64,000 nucleotides of DNA. Origin: Harmonia axyridis (taxonomy: Eukaryota; Arthropoda; Insecta; Coleoptera; Coccinellidae). Position numbers and translations under genes: made by a program. Shown here in pieces: positions 45,976 to 56,415 of this stretch; the first letter of the stretch is position 1; each line of letters begins with the position of its first letter. Under the pieces are notes generated by a model, which did no database searches, was not told the DNA's origin, and saw only the letters and a list, made by a program, of their open reading frames with translations. The stretch spans positions 2,108,001 through 2,172,000 of the forward strand of contig NC_059502.1 of the NCBI RefSeq assembly GCF_914767665.1. Direction: 5' to 3'.

Positions 45976-46588
45976 CGATGAAGCGCACTTCTGGTTGAAT
46001 GGCTACGTCAACAAACAAAACTGCCGCATTTGGAGTGAAGCTAATCCTCAAGTGTATGTCGAAACACCGTTTCATCCAGAAAAACTGACTGTTTGGTGGG
46101 CTTTATGGGCTGGTGGAATCATTGGTCCGTACTTCTTCAAAAACGATGATGGTCAGAACGTTACAGTCAATGGTGATCGGTATAGAGCCATGATTACTAA
46201 CTTTTTCATTCCTGAATTGAACAACCATGATGTCCAGGAGCTGTGGTTCCAACAAGACGGCGCAACATGTCACACAGCTCGTGCCACAATCGATTCATTG
46301 AAAGACACATTTGGTGACCGCCTAATTTCACGTTTTCGACCTGTGAATTGGCCTCCAAGATCTTGTGATTCAACACCGCCAGACTACTTTCTGTGGGGCT
46401 ATGTGAAGTCATTGACCTATGCGGATAAGCCACAAACCCTTGACCATTTGGAAGACAACATTCGCCGTGTTATTGGCGATATACGGCCACAAATGTTGGA
46501 AAAAGTAATCGAAGATTGGACGTCCAGATTTGACTACATCCGAGCCAGCCGTGGCGGTCATATGCCAGAAATCATATTTAAACTGTAA
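45923..46588 (+). CDS. Truncated transposase, catalytic domain only, 221 codons
   Basis: An intact ORF with an ATG inside the short N-terminal frame. Residues 1-14 come from out-of-frame reading across the junction. The true transposase begins at ILFSDEAHFWLN (D19). The second acidic residue is D112 (WFQQDGATCHTA) and the third D149 (WPPRSCDSTPPDYFLWG), with 36 residues between them. The C-terminus is GGHMPEIIFKL. The DNA-binding N-terminal domains are absent, so it could hardly recognise its own ends; it might still pair with full-length transposase. This copy has CDSTPPDY where the others have CDLTPLDY. Confidence 0.8.
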   Translation: MVLCGIRIAHYVHFILFSDEAHFWLNGYVNKQNCRIWSEANPQVYVETPFHPEKLTVWWALWAGGIIGPYFFKNDDGQNVTVNGDRYRAMITNFFIPELNNHDVQELWFQQDGATCHTARATIDSLKDTFGDRLISRFRPVNWPPRSCDSTPPDYFLWGYVKSLTYADKPQTLDHLEDNIRRVIGDIRPQMLEKVIEDWTSRFDYIRASRGGHMPEIIFKL

Positions 46589-46692
46589 TGCCACAAGATT
46601 ATCTTGCGGATAAATGAAATTCATGTCAATCGAATAATCCATCGTTGTTTTATTGCAATTTCAAGTTCTATAGCTCTAAAAAAAACATCCTT

Positions 46693-47587
46693 TATAAGCT
46701 TAGAGGTTAAGTTCATGACTTTCTAGGAAATTGACTTTTTAAAAGCACATAAGTGTTTAGAGTCTGGAAGATCCGCATCTCATTTAGTAACACCCTGTAT
46801 AATAAATAATTATTTCTACAAAAAATTCAATGACATCACTGCTGCATACCAACGTAATGAAAATCGAGACGAGAAAACATTTCAACTTGATGCACTGGGA
46901 TCAAACACATTGCGTTGATCCTAAGACCAACTTAATCTCATCTCAGAAGCTGGTTTCGGTCCTATTCCTGCCTTTTCTCATACCTCCTCTATCTCGAAAC
47001 AGAAAATTAATTAATTTTCTAACGTTTATGTCGATCGACAACCCGGGGGGTAGATACTTAACATATGAAACTCTTCAGACGAACAGAGAACTTGTTTGGT
47101 TCAAGAGTGGAAGCCATTTATTTAAGAGATAAGTACGGAAACTCATTTCAATCGTTCAAACTAAACGAATTCCTTTGATATTGAAGGTAAATGACGATAA
47201 GGAGTTCAGATTCTGATTCTCATGAAATGCTTGGCCAGATTGACATTAGTTCTCTAAGCAGTATTTGATCATGTTGTCCTAGACCTAGGTTCATGATTTT
47301 TCAATTAAAATGAAAATTAGAGTTCAGCAGACCCTGACAGAAATTCAGATTTTAACAATTCTTTATCCACAAAATTTATCGACTCTTCATATCCGATAAA
47401 CAATAACACTTCACGGATGCAACCCTGTGGTACACCAAATCGGTTAATGAGCCAAGTTGAGAAAGATGTTTGGCCAACTATGTTACTAACCATGAAAATA
47501 GAAAGAGAGCCATTTCAATGCCATTTCCTAGAAGTCCAGATTCTTCGAGTTTTTATATCGAATGAGCTTTATTAATTGATCTTTATA
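46693..47587. other. Unassigned spacer between two intact copies
   Basis: AT-rich. An ACACCCTGTATAATAAATA word at 46790 looks like the outer end of another old repeat. The ORF at 46830-47132 has no motif. Confidence 0.35.
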
Positions 47588-48526
47588 ACGGGTGTTTTTT
47601 TTCGAGGTATATAACTTTAAGTTGGCATTACTGTTCGAGATGGCGACTGATTTAACAGCTGTCAAGTGATTTATTCTCAGTTTGGTTTGGCAATTTATTA
47701 TGAATAGACTCACGCCTGAACAACGCTGGCAAATAGTGCAATTTCATTTCGAAAATAATGGTTCTGTGCGGAATACGTATCGCGCACTACGTCCATTTTA
47801 TTTTGTTTAGCGATGAGGCGCACTTTTGGTTGAATGACTACGTCAACAAACAAAACTGCCGCATTTGGAGTGACACTAATCCACAAGTGTATGTCGAAAC
47901 ACCGTTACATCCAGAAAAACTGACTGTTTGGTGCGCTTTATTGGCTGGTGGAATCATTGGTCCGTACTTCTTCAAAAACGATGATGGCCAGAACGTTACA
48001 GTCAATGGTGATCGGTATAGAGCCATGATTACTAACTTTTTCATTCCTGAATTGAACAACCATGATGTCCAGGAGCTGTGGTTCCAACAAGACGGCGCAA
48101 CATGTCACACAGCTCGTGCCACAATCGATTTATTGAAAGACACGTTTGGTGACCGCCTTATTTCACGTTTTGGACCTGTGAATTGGCCTCCAAGATCTTG
48201 TGATTTAACACCGCTAGACTACTTTCTGTGGGGCTATGCAAAGTCATTGGTCTATGCGGATAAGCCACAAACCCTTGACCATTTGGAAGACAACATTCGC
48301 CGTGTTATTGCCGATATACGGCCACAAATGTTGGAAAAAGTAATCGAAAATTGGACGTCCAGATTGGACTACATCCGAGCTAGCCGTGGCGGTCATATGC
48401 CAGAAATCACATTTAAAATGTAATGGCACAAGATTATCTTGCTGATAAATAAAATTCATGTCAATCGAATAATCCATCGTTGTTTTATTGCAATTTAAAG
48501 TTCTATAGCTCTAAAAAAACACCCTT
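47588..48526 (+). mobile_element. Short Tc1/mariner-superfamily element, copy 7
   Basis: Again 939 bp with both ends, in the same orientation as copy 6 and 895 bp from it. It carries the same deletion junction. The short N-terminal frame is at 47700-47810. Confidence 0.93.
47758..48423 (+). CDS. Truncated transposase, catalytic domain only, 221 codons
   Basis: Intact and collinear with the frame at 45923-46588, with D19, D112 and D149 in FSDEAHFW, FQQDGATC and SCDLTPLDYFLWG. It differs from copy 6 by scattered substitutions (for example DYVNKQ for GYVNKQ and GYAKSL for GYVKSL). The third-D motif has the usual LTPLDY form. It ends EITFKM. Confidence 0.8.
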   Translation: MVLCGIRIAHYVHFILFSDEAHFWLNDYVNKQNCRIWSDTNPQVYVETPLHPEKLTVWCALLAGGIIGPYFFKNDDGQNVTVNGDRYRAMITNFFIPELNNHDVQELWFQQDGATCHTARATIDLLKDTFGDRLISRFGPVNWPPRSCDLTPLDYFLWGYAKSLVYADKPQTLDHLEDNIRRVIADIRPQMLEKVIENWTSRLDYIRASRGGHMPEITFKM

Positions 48527-49265
48527 TATTAATTGAAATTGAAATAGTTTGTGGTGACCGAGGTAATAATATCGTTGTTGATTAATTTTGATGAAATATT
48601 TTTCCCCAATTCTGAGGTAAATATTAGAAAAATGGGATTAAATTAACAAGAATGAGATCATTTAGCGTTGAAACACTAAATAGCAGAAGAGAACCTTTTC
48701 ATTCTGTGTCACGGCGGGCGGATAAACATCAAAACAGAAAAGTGCGTGTTCATCCGTAATTTTAGAGTAAAGCATTTGAATAAGAAGCACGTCTACTCCT
48801 ATACAGAAGACTCATAGCAGTCATTAAAAAGGTATTTGCTACAGGCTGCCACAATTAGGGATTCTAATTTCATTTCCTGTAATTTTTTCATTTGCCTGTA
48901 GTAATCCTCGTGGAAAGTGTTTGGACGAGCAGCTGTGTCTTTCGCTAAGTGCGTTCTCGGTTTGTAACTGTTTGTTGAGATGGCGAGCTTGTTACTTGAA
49001 TACCAAAAAGGAATTGATTTGCATGTTTAATTTGCTGCATCCAGAATGGGACGATATTACGGCCGGCAGATGGCGTAATGAAATGATTATATATTATCAA
49101 CGCTGAGATTTTGGATGGGTAGAGGATTAGAGATCATTAGATAAACGATTACTCTGTGCTCTGTGCTCAACACGATGCAACGGAGTTACTGCTCATACAT
49201 TCAGTCCATTGCAGAGGAATAGTCCATTATAATTTTTTTATTAGATATCAATCAAAAAAACAAAA
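48527..49265. other. Unassigned stretch
   Basis: 48690-49100 is balanced in composition (CACGGCGGGCGGATAAACA, GGCCGGCAGATGGCG) without a supported ORF and may be conserved non-coding DNA. The frame at 48921-49106 has no motif. Confidence 0.3.
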
Positions 49266-49269
49266 TTCA

Positions 49270-49345
49270 CTATCGATTGGTCCAGTGGGTAAAACCCCAT
49301 ACTCCTAAGCCGAATATTGGCAGTTCGATCCCCAAGACTGGAAAG
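49270..49345 (+). mobile_element. tRNA-derived SINE head, copy 3
   Basis: GGTCCAGTGGGTAAAACC (A-box position), CATACTCCTAAGCCGAA (anticodon arm, CCT-like centre) and GGCAGTTCGATCCCCA (B-box) are in tRNA order. It matches the head at 21975-22062 in the opposite orientation, including GGAAAGAA after the head. Acceptor strands do not pair. Confidence 0.6.
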
Positions 49346-49856
49346 AAATTTTCTGGTAATGGAAAACCTTTCAACCGTTCGATCATGGCTCAAAAATTTA
49401 CAGTGTTGTGCCAGAAGTGGCTCTGGAAAGTAGTAAGAAAACCTACATTGATATAACCTCTAAGATTTTATCAGGTGTCAAAGTGACCTAAAATAGTCCA
49501 GAAGACTGAACAGTAGAAGAAATAATCTATATCTTTTTGGTTACAACGCTGAAACTTTAGACAAAATGTCTACATAGTATTCTTAATATTTCCTAGATTC
49601 AGAAGAGAATGAAATTAATTTTTTGGCTTATTTTCTTCTTTTGATAAGTTAGATTCACGTTCAAATTGAATGCGTTTAATTACGTTGCGTTGAATGTATG
49701 TTGACTTTGGACTGTGCAATTTGTAATTGCAATAATTGAACATCATTAATTATTTGAGTAACTTGCGTTATTTTCCTGGGGTGCAGCTTTTATGTCACAA
49801 TAATAATAATTGTGAATAGGTTAAGAAAATTCATTTCTCAATTATACATAAGTAGA
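49346..49856. other. Unassigned, possible SINE body
   Basis: The first 100-150 bp may be the body of the SINE (TTTTCTGGTAATGGAAAACC). The rest is AT-rich with nothing recognised. Confidence 0.3.
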
Positions 49857-51660
49857 TTGCTTTGTTATTACAATAATATTTCAATTGAGGTGAAGGTCAA
49901 GTCAAATGAAATTTAAACTCCTTTTTCTTATTCCATAAAACAATAGCCTTTGCTAGAATACTTTTAGGTTACGGGTTAGAGTTTCTAGAACTGAAAAAAT
50001 TTAATGAAATAAATTCCATCGTCAAACTAATTTTTGTTCATTGAATCAAAGATTACTCTTTTACAAGTTTTGTTATCATTTGAATATTCAATATCCAAAG
50101 GTGCCATGAAAGTTCCTTCTAGCATGCGTCGATTTTATAACATGACGGAGTACAGAAATTCAACCACAGATTGGCATATTGCATACAGTTTTGGATTTTC
50201 ACTGCTTTAGAGTCTATGGATCATAGTTTGCTGGAATGACGAAGCTCCGCCTACCAATCGATGGTTGTTTGTCAACTGAATTAACAGTCTGTGAAACTGA
50301 CTGAATCTGAATCAGTCAATTTTTCTCCAGATAGTTATTTACAAGGTATATTTTGCTCATTTTTATACAAAGTACGTTTGATATTATCTTCCACTTTATC
50401 AACTGAAACCCAAATATGTTTCGTGTTTTAGATTTACGATGTTTCGTCAGACTTAATATAATTGCTAGCAGTGATGATGAAGATACGAAGCAGCAAAATC
50501 AGGAAAAAAAGGAATCCTTTTGAATTGTTCAATGATGAAATGTGCCTGCCTTAAGAAATAGACTACTCGAAGAATGAAAGGTATTATTCACAGTGAGATC
50601 AGACATGGAATAAAGATCTTCCAAAAATCATGCAATGACGTTGGCAGTTTCAAATTTGTGGGCAAAGGTATTTGCAAATTAATTTATTATGATTTCTGGT
50701 AAAATTGGTAATTGAAAAGAGGAATAATATTTTTCATAGAATCATAGATTACTCTTTTACAAGTTTCTTATCATTTGATAATTCGATATACAAAGGTATC
50801 ATGAAAATTCCTCTAAGCATGCGTCGATTTTTATAACAAGACGGAGTAGAGAAATTCAACCATAGATTGGCATATAGCATAGTTTTGAATTGTCTTTACT
50901 CTAATTACTTTGGATCATAGTTTGCTGGAATGACGAAACTCCGCCTACCAATCGATGGTTGTTTGTCAACTGAATTAATAGTCTATGAAACTGACTTGCA
51001 AAAATACGAGATATAATCTGAATCAACCAATTTTTCTCCAGATAGTTATTTCCAAGGTATTTTTTGCACTCTTTTCATACAAGTTATATTTCGTATTATC
51101 ATTTATTTTCGTGGATAGTGTTGATGCTACTGAATATGTTTTCTGTTATAGATTTATTATGTTTCGTCAGATCGGATACTTGAGGGACGATGATTGAGTG
51201 ATGATGAATAAGACACAAAGCAGCAAATTCCAGGAAAAGAAGGAATTCCAGAATTTTTCAATGTACATTGAGAAAAGACCCATCGGTCAGTACTTAATAA
51301 AAAGTAGTATTTAAAGTAAGATCATATAAGTGTGAAAATGAAATTTTATATTTTGTAGTACGATCTAAAATTTTATTGATTTCAAAGTACTTTATGCATA
51401 TTTATCATACCGGTAATGTTTTGTATTATGAATTATTGCAACGTACGTCAAGACGAATATGTTTTCTGTTATAGATTTATGATGTCTGGTCCACACTGAT
51501 AGTTGCTAACAGAGATGATGAAATAAAACAGCGAAGTTCAGAAAAATAATTGATGTCTTGGAATTTTATGGAGACGAAATGTTCGTTTACATTTAAGGAA
51601 TAGAACTATCGGTGAATAATTTAGAATAAGCAGTTTTTATTTCATTTGTTTGGACCATTC
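49857..51660 (+). repeat. Large duplicated block, right copy (empty site)
   Basis: Same order as 41661-44216: two tandem units (about 50040-50600 and 50735-51330) with the conserved CCGCCTACCAATCGATGG block, then the third cassette at 51475-51605 after TTTTCTGTTATAG. The Crypton-like insertion is absent at about 51340. Sequence similarity is high, with scattered substitutions and small indels, so the duplication is moderately recent. Confidence 0.8.
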
Positions 51661-51943
51661 TGACACCAATTTGTTTAAAATTCAACACAAAAATTTTTTG
51701 GAAAAGCACATTTATGCTCTTAACTCAAAATTCAAATCTTTGGAAGAACTGAAGAATCAGATTGAAAATACCTTCCCTGAAAACTTTTCCATCAAGAATC
51801 ATAAAATTGAAGACTCGAGAAGACTCGAACATTTTTCTCCAATTCATGTTATGGAGATATCTTTTATGAAAGCATATGAAAAAGTAAAAAATTACTTATT
51901 ATATTATTTTCTTCAGCAATCACAGCATGCAACAAAAAATTAA
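51650..51943 (+). CDS. Unassigned ORF upstream of the Penelope-like frame
   Basis: The open frame begins at a TTG codon (no ATG near the start) and reads a charged, Lys- and Glu-rich sequence (FKSLEELKNQIENTFPENFS). It overlaps the next ORF by 17 bp. I do not recognise it. It may be a displaced part of the same element, because it lies between the duplicated block and the Penelope-like C-terminus. Confidence 0.3.
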   Translation: MDHSDTNLFKIQHKNFLEKHIYALNSKFKSLEELKNQIENTFPENFSIKNHKIEDSRRLEHFSPIHVMEISFMKAYEKVKNYLLYYFLQQSQHATKN

Positions 51944-52607
51944 TATAATGAGTAATTTGATAAAAAGATCATTAGAGTTAAGTAACAAAGAATTTCATAC
52001 GAAGAACTTAGATAGGGTTAGAGATATTTTGAAGCAGAATAACTATCCCTTATACTTGATAAATAGAACAATAAGTAAACGCACTTCTAATGTTGGATAT
52101 ATAGTTGATGTTCCTTCCAACGCAGTTGTTACTTCGTACTTCAAGTTTCCGTACTTACCTGGCCTTTCTCATAAAGTAAATTTAGTGTTGAAGGAGTTAA
52201 ATGTCAAGTGTGCTTTCTATAATTTACTCACCACAAAAAAATTTTTCACCTATTTAAAATATAAAACTCCTCATAGCTTAGAATCGGGATTAGTATATAA
52301 GATACCTTGCGCTAACTGTAACAAGTGTTATATTGGCCAAACTAAACAATATTTACGAGATAGAATTAAACAACATAAATATGATAGTAAGAGTGTTATA
52401 AATTTTAATAAAACAGCTTTAACTTTACATCAAATGACTACGGGCCATAAATTTGATTTTGATAATGTACAGATTCTTGATAGGGAAGAGGTTGGTTATA
52501 AAAGAAATATAAGCGAAATGATTAATATAAAAGTAAATAACACAGTTAATCATAGAGAAGATGTACAACACCTAAGCACGATTTATAACAATATAATTAG
52601 AAGATGA
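51927..52607 (+). pseudogene. Penelope-like element: post-RT region and GIY-YIG endonuclease
   Basis: A 226-codon open frame. Residues 1-90 resemble the stretch after the RT in Penelope-like polyproteins (SNLIKRSLELSNKEFHTKNL, YFKFPYLPGLSHKVN). Residues 121-215 are the GIY-YIG nuclease: GLVYKIPC (GIY position), cysteines C128, C131 and C134 of the usual zinc-binding insert, CYIGQT (YIG at 135-137), the Arg-rich LRDRIKQHK, FDNVQILDREE, the catalytic Glu of ISEMIN (E197) and Asn of VNHRED (N208). All key positions are kept. The RT itself is missing upstream, so this is a 5'-truncated copy, though the surviving frame is clean. Confidence 0.88.
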
Positions 52608-52960
52608 GTGCTGGCCACGTCAATAGTGTTAAGTCCATTTAATATTTTTATCGTAATCATATGTTTATGTCATTGTCGTGTTGGAAATAACTTAATGGAT
52701 GTTGATGTTGATTATCTGCGGTGTAAAAGAATTTCGATTCCTTGAAGATTGTCTTAATGATTTTAATAAACGTACAATATTGTTTGTCGTAACTAGGTAA
52801 TGTGTTATCATGTTATGTCATATTGTATGCCTTATATATTTATTTATATTTTTTAGCCTTGAAAAAGAAACGAACTGTTTCGAAACGTCGGCGTTGTTAC
52901 AAATTAAACAATAGAATAAGATTGTGTCCAATATTCCCAATATTTTCTTATTTAGTAAAA
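52608..52960 (+). other. Penelope-like 3' region with a hammerhead-like motif
   Basis: Penelope-like elements end in a terminal repeat that usually holds a hammerhead ribozyme. At 52858-52891, TTGAAAAA is followed by a GAAAC/GTTTC stem with loop GAACT and then GAAACGTCGG. The GAAAC-GTC half is canonical. The CUGANGA half appears only as TTGAAAA, with two changes at conserved positions, so cleavage activity is doubtful. Confidence 0.5.
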
Positions 52961-53992
52961 AATTACGTATCATCAATCGTTTAATCTTCTGATTTTATAA
53001 ATTGATTCATTACTTCCGAAACTCCACATTTATCCTCTCCAGAAGTTCCTAATCATTGAAAGCAATTTCTATTTCTCACTTGATAACACAAGATGAACAT
53101 CTAGAAAACATCATTTACCGAGTCGATATCACAGCCAATTAGATATACACTCGTATCTCTTCGAACGTTCCCTAAACATTTAATTCGAAAATTATACATA
53201 TCTGTGAGAACACGTCGAAGTTGAGAAATGAGATGAATTTCATTCTGATAACTTTTTTCCTAACATCTACACCTATAATTAATTCGTCACTATCATTATA
53301 AGTTTTCTAATATCCATAACGAGTTTCAATGAATATTAACATTTTTTCGGAGGGAATCGCATACGAAAATGTATAACTATACAAAACGCTCCACATTTAC
53401 ATGGAAGCTCAAACCTGTTCGGGCTCACAAACTTAATCCATAATATCTGGCTGAACTGGTATCAACGATATCTCTTGAATTTAGTTCTATTAATAGCTTG
53501 TGGTGCAAATAGCTCTAGCGGGCGATCCCTCGACAACCGTCAATTTGCATGCCTAAGCAGAAAAATTCGAAAATATCTCGGCGAAGGTGAAGTACCTCCA
53601 GCATCCCGTGGAAAACAATCAACACTTAGGTGAAGACCTGATATGTTAATGGCTCCTCGTACGAAGTAAGATATTGCTCAAAACAAGCGTAGGAAGCGTT
53701 GATAATTCATAAAGATTTCGAGAGATAGTTACGGAGTTATCTCGAATCATCATCAGCTGAATTCATTCAGGTATAGAGAACGTTATGATGGCATTCGAGG
53801 AATATATTGAAACACTTTGGATTATATTGGATACCTCAAATTACTTTGGTCGAATTCAATTAATTTATCTTGGAGTGTTTCAGTTTTTATTACGGTTTTT
53901 TTTTGTGGAGTATCTCAGAATAGTCGCGTTTAAAACTTTAATGGTACTTTCTTTCCTGAAACTATCCAAGGAATATCTCATTTTCGTTTGTA
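52961..53992. other. Unassigned AT-rich stretch
   Basis: No supported gene. 53970-53990 holds the ATCTCATTTTCGTTTGT repeat end also seen near 5210, 56670 and 58530. Confidence 0.35.
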
Positions 53993-54876
53993 ACGGGTTT
54001 TTTTTTTAGAGCTATAGAACTTTAAATTGCAATAAAACAACGATGGATTAATCGATTGACATTAATTTTATTTATCCGCAAGATAATCTTGCGGCATTAC
54101 ATTTTAAATGTGATTTCTGGCATATGAGCGCCACGGCTGGCTCGGATGTAGTCCAATTTGGACGTCCAATTTTCGATGACTTTTTCCAACATTTGTGGCC
54201 GTATATCGGCAATAACACGGCGAATTTTGTCTTCCAAATGGTCAAGGATTTGTGGCTTATCCGCATAGACCAATGACTTTACATAGCCCCACAGAGAAGA
54301 TCTTGGAGGCCAATTCACAGGTCCAAAACGTGAAATTAGGCGGTCACCAAACGTGTCTTTCAATAAATCGATTGTGGCATGAGCTGTGTGACATGTTGCG
54401 CCGTCTTGTTGGAACCACAGCTCCTGGACATCATGGTTGTTCAATTCGGGAATGAATAGTTAGTAATCATACCGATCACCATTGACTGCAACGTTCTGGC
54501 CATCATCGTTTTTGAAGAAGTACGGACCAATGATTCCACCAGCCCATAAAGCGCACCAAACAGTCAGTTTTTCTGGATGTAATGGTGTTTCGACATACAC
54601 TTGAGGATTAGCTTCACTCCAAATGCGGCAGTTTTGTTTGTTGACGTAGTCATTCAACCAGAAGTGCGCTTCCTCGCTAAACAAAATAAAATGGACGTAG
54701 TGCGCGATACGTATTCCGCACAGAACCATTATTTTCGAAATGAAATTGCACTATTTGCAAGCGTTGTTCAGGCGTGAGTCTATTCATGATGAATTGCCAA
54801 ACTAAACTTAGAATAAATCACCTGACAGCTGTCAAATCGGTCGCCAAGTTATATACCTCGAAAAAAAACACCCTTT
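53993..54876 (-). mobile_element. Short Tc1/mariner-superfamily element, copy 8
   Basis: Both ends are present. It carries the main-form junction. The frame is broken near 54295 by a deletion of about 30 bp that removes the CDLTPLDYF motif (third D) and near 54465 by another small loss. The fragments at 54097-54444 and 54460-54729 are otherwise well kept. A MITE end abuts its right side. Confidence 0.9.
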
Positions 54877-54877
54877 A

Positions 54878-55003
54878 CATTCATATCGATATATATAGTA
54901 AAATAGTGGATTTGAAAATTTATCACAATCCGACAACTTGATCTAACCATGTTGGAAATATGTGAAAATTACGTATACTCCTTCTATCTATGTTTATTAC
55001 TCC
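54878..55003 (+). mobile_element. 581-bp MITE family, right-end piece
   Basis: ATATAGTAAAATAGTGGATT, ATCACAATCCGACAAC, CTAACCATGTTGG and CTTCTATCTATGTTTATTAC match the right end of 19396-19976. Confidence 0.65.
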
Positions 55004-56160
55004 TGAGTCCTTAGTATTATCCTTCTCACATTTGGATTTCCTATTTATCTGGCTTATTCAACATGTAAAGCGCAATTATAGAATTTTTCTAGGCGTTTCT
55101 CACGATTAAAACAATATATATGAATACCAATCGATGAAATTAATAAAACTCAACCAGGATACACGTGAGCCACTTATGGATTAACTATTGTCATTCCGAT
55201 TACACACGCTGGACAATAAAAGGATCTGACCTCTCTCTCCAACGTCAGTCTTTTGCAAAATTAATCAGAGCCCTTCCACATGGCATTCTGGCTGATTGCT
55301 TTTCAATGCTCCAGTTGCTGTTGCATTTTTAACCGCGATTTGGAGAGAGAGAAGGCTTTGTTTCCATTACTCACGATTACCACACACCGACAACATAAAT
55401 CAAATTTAATTATTTAATGACTAATGTTTCCATTTTCTGTTTCACGTTGTACTTTATCGTTGAGAAGTGGTTGATTAGAGTTTAAGGTTTCGAAAGGGAA
55501 ACTGGAATTTATCTGATTCAATGATGTCGGTGCGCTTATGTATGTGTGTGCACCCATTAAGAACAATGATCGTTGAAAATGGGAAATGGAGCTGCATTCT
55601 TGAGATATGGGTTGCTGTTATTCGAGTAATCGATGGGTTTCGCAACAGCTGGTTAATTGGAAGAGAATCAATAGCAGGATTTATATCGTATAAGTTTCAT
55701 TATGTCAATACGGGATGTATATTATTCATTTATTTGTCTTTATTGAATATAGTATGAGTCAATGACACTCCTTGGGAAAATGGAGAGGAAATGAAATTGT
55801 ACTTGTAATCTTTGAATTGAAATGCTATTTGTTCTTTGATTCAGGTCTTTACATTCTAATACAAGGTATCCAAAAATATGAGAAATTTGTTGAAAAATTT
55901 TTTAAATCATGAAAACACACTATTTGGGATTTATTTTTTAGAAAAATGTTGTTTAAATGTCTCCTCTCACGTTTACGACACTCATTCAATCTAGCACTGA
56001 AAAAAAAATATCACTCTGTAGGTTTGGAATCAAAATTGGCAAATCCAATGGTGTAAACTTCGATTTAAAATATCTATTTAAAATTTCAATTGAGAATCCT
56101 TTGATATTCAAGTAATATGAGGCAAAATTTAAAAAAACATCGAATTACCTCGAATATTAA
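55004..56160. other. Unassigned; 55150-55400 candidate conserved non-coding DNA
   Basis: 55150-55350 is balanced in composition with no ORF. The frame at 55521-55757 has no recognised motif. Confidence 0.3.
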
Positions 56161-56164
56161 CCTA

Positions 56165-56290
56165 CTGTCAAAAATTCTATGTATATGGAGTACAATTATC
56201 GAAAATTACAGCGAATATTTCCCCCCTGTCAAAAATGCTATGTAAATGAAATGCAATTATCGAAAATTACACCGATGATTGCATTGTAGG
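56165..56290 (+). repeat. Tandem pair, period about 61 bp
   Basis: CTGTCAAAAATTCTATGTA, then CAATTATCGAAAATTACA, is repeated with changes directly downstream. Confidence 0.65.
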
Positions 56291-56325
56291 AAGCGAAACT
56301 GCACTGCGATAATTGTTCTGTTCAT

Positions 56326-56348
56326 AGATGCATAGTTTCTATGCATCT
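56326..56348. repeat. Perfect 10-bp palindrome with 3-bp centre
   Basis: AGATGCATAG and CTATGCATCT are separated by TTT. It lies 68 bp before the larger palindrome. Confidence 0.7.
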
Positions 56349-56415
56349 TACACAGTTCGAATCTATGTCACTTTGACAAGTTAACAGTTTATTCGGGAAA
56401 TATTCCCCCGAATTA

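Larger units (their letters stand above)
45754..46692 (+). mobile_element. Short Tc1/mariner-superfamily element, copy 6 (reference copy)
   Basis: A 939-bp element with similar inverted ends of about 30 bp (GGGTGTTTTTTTCGAGG at the left; GGATGTTTTTTTTAGAGC read inward at the right), flanked by TA, the superfamily target. The N-terminal coding part (45865-45975) and the catalytic part (45923-46588) are in different frames and meet at CATTTTATTTTGTTTAGCGA. Comparison with the relative at 17360-18345 shows that the DNA-binding and linker part of the transposase, over 100 residues, is missing at that junction. Confidence 0.93.

Noticed and set aside
46206..46642. Minus-strand ORFs inside transposon copies, seen in nearly every copy
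   Set aside because: They recur only because they are antisense shadows of the conserved transposase frame.
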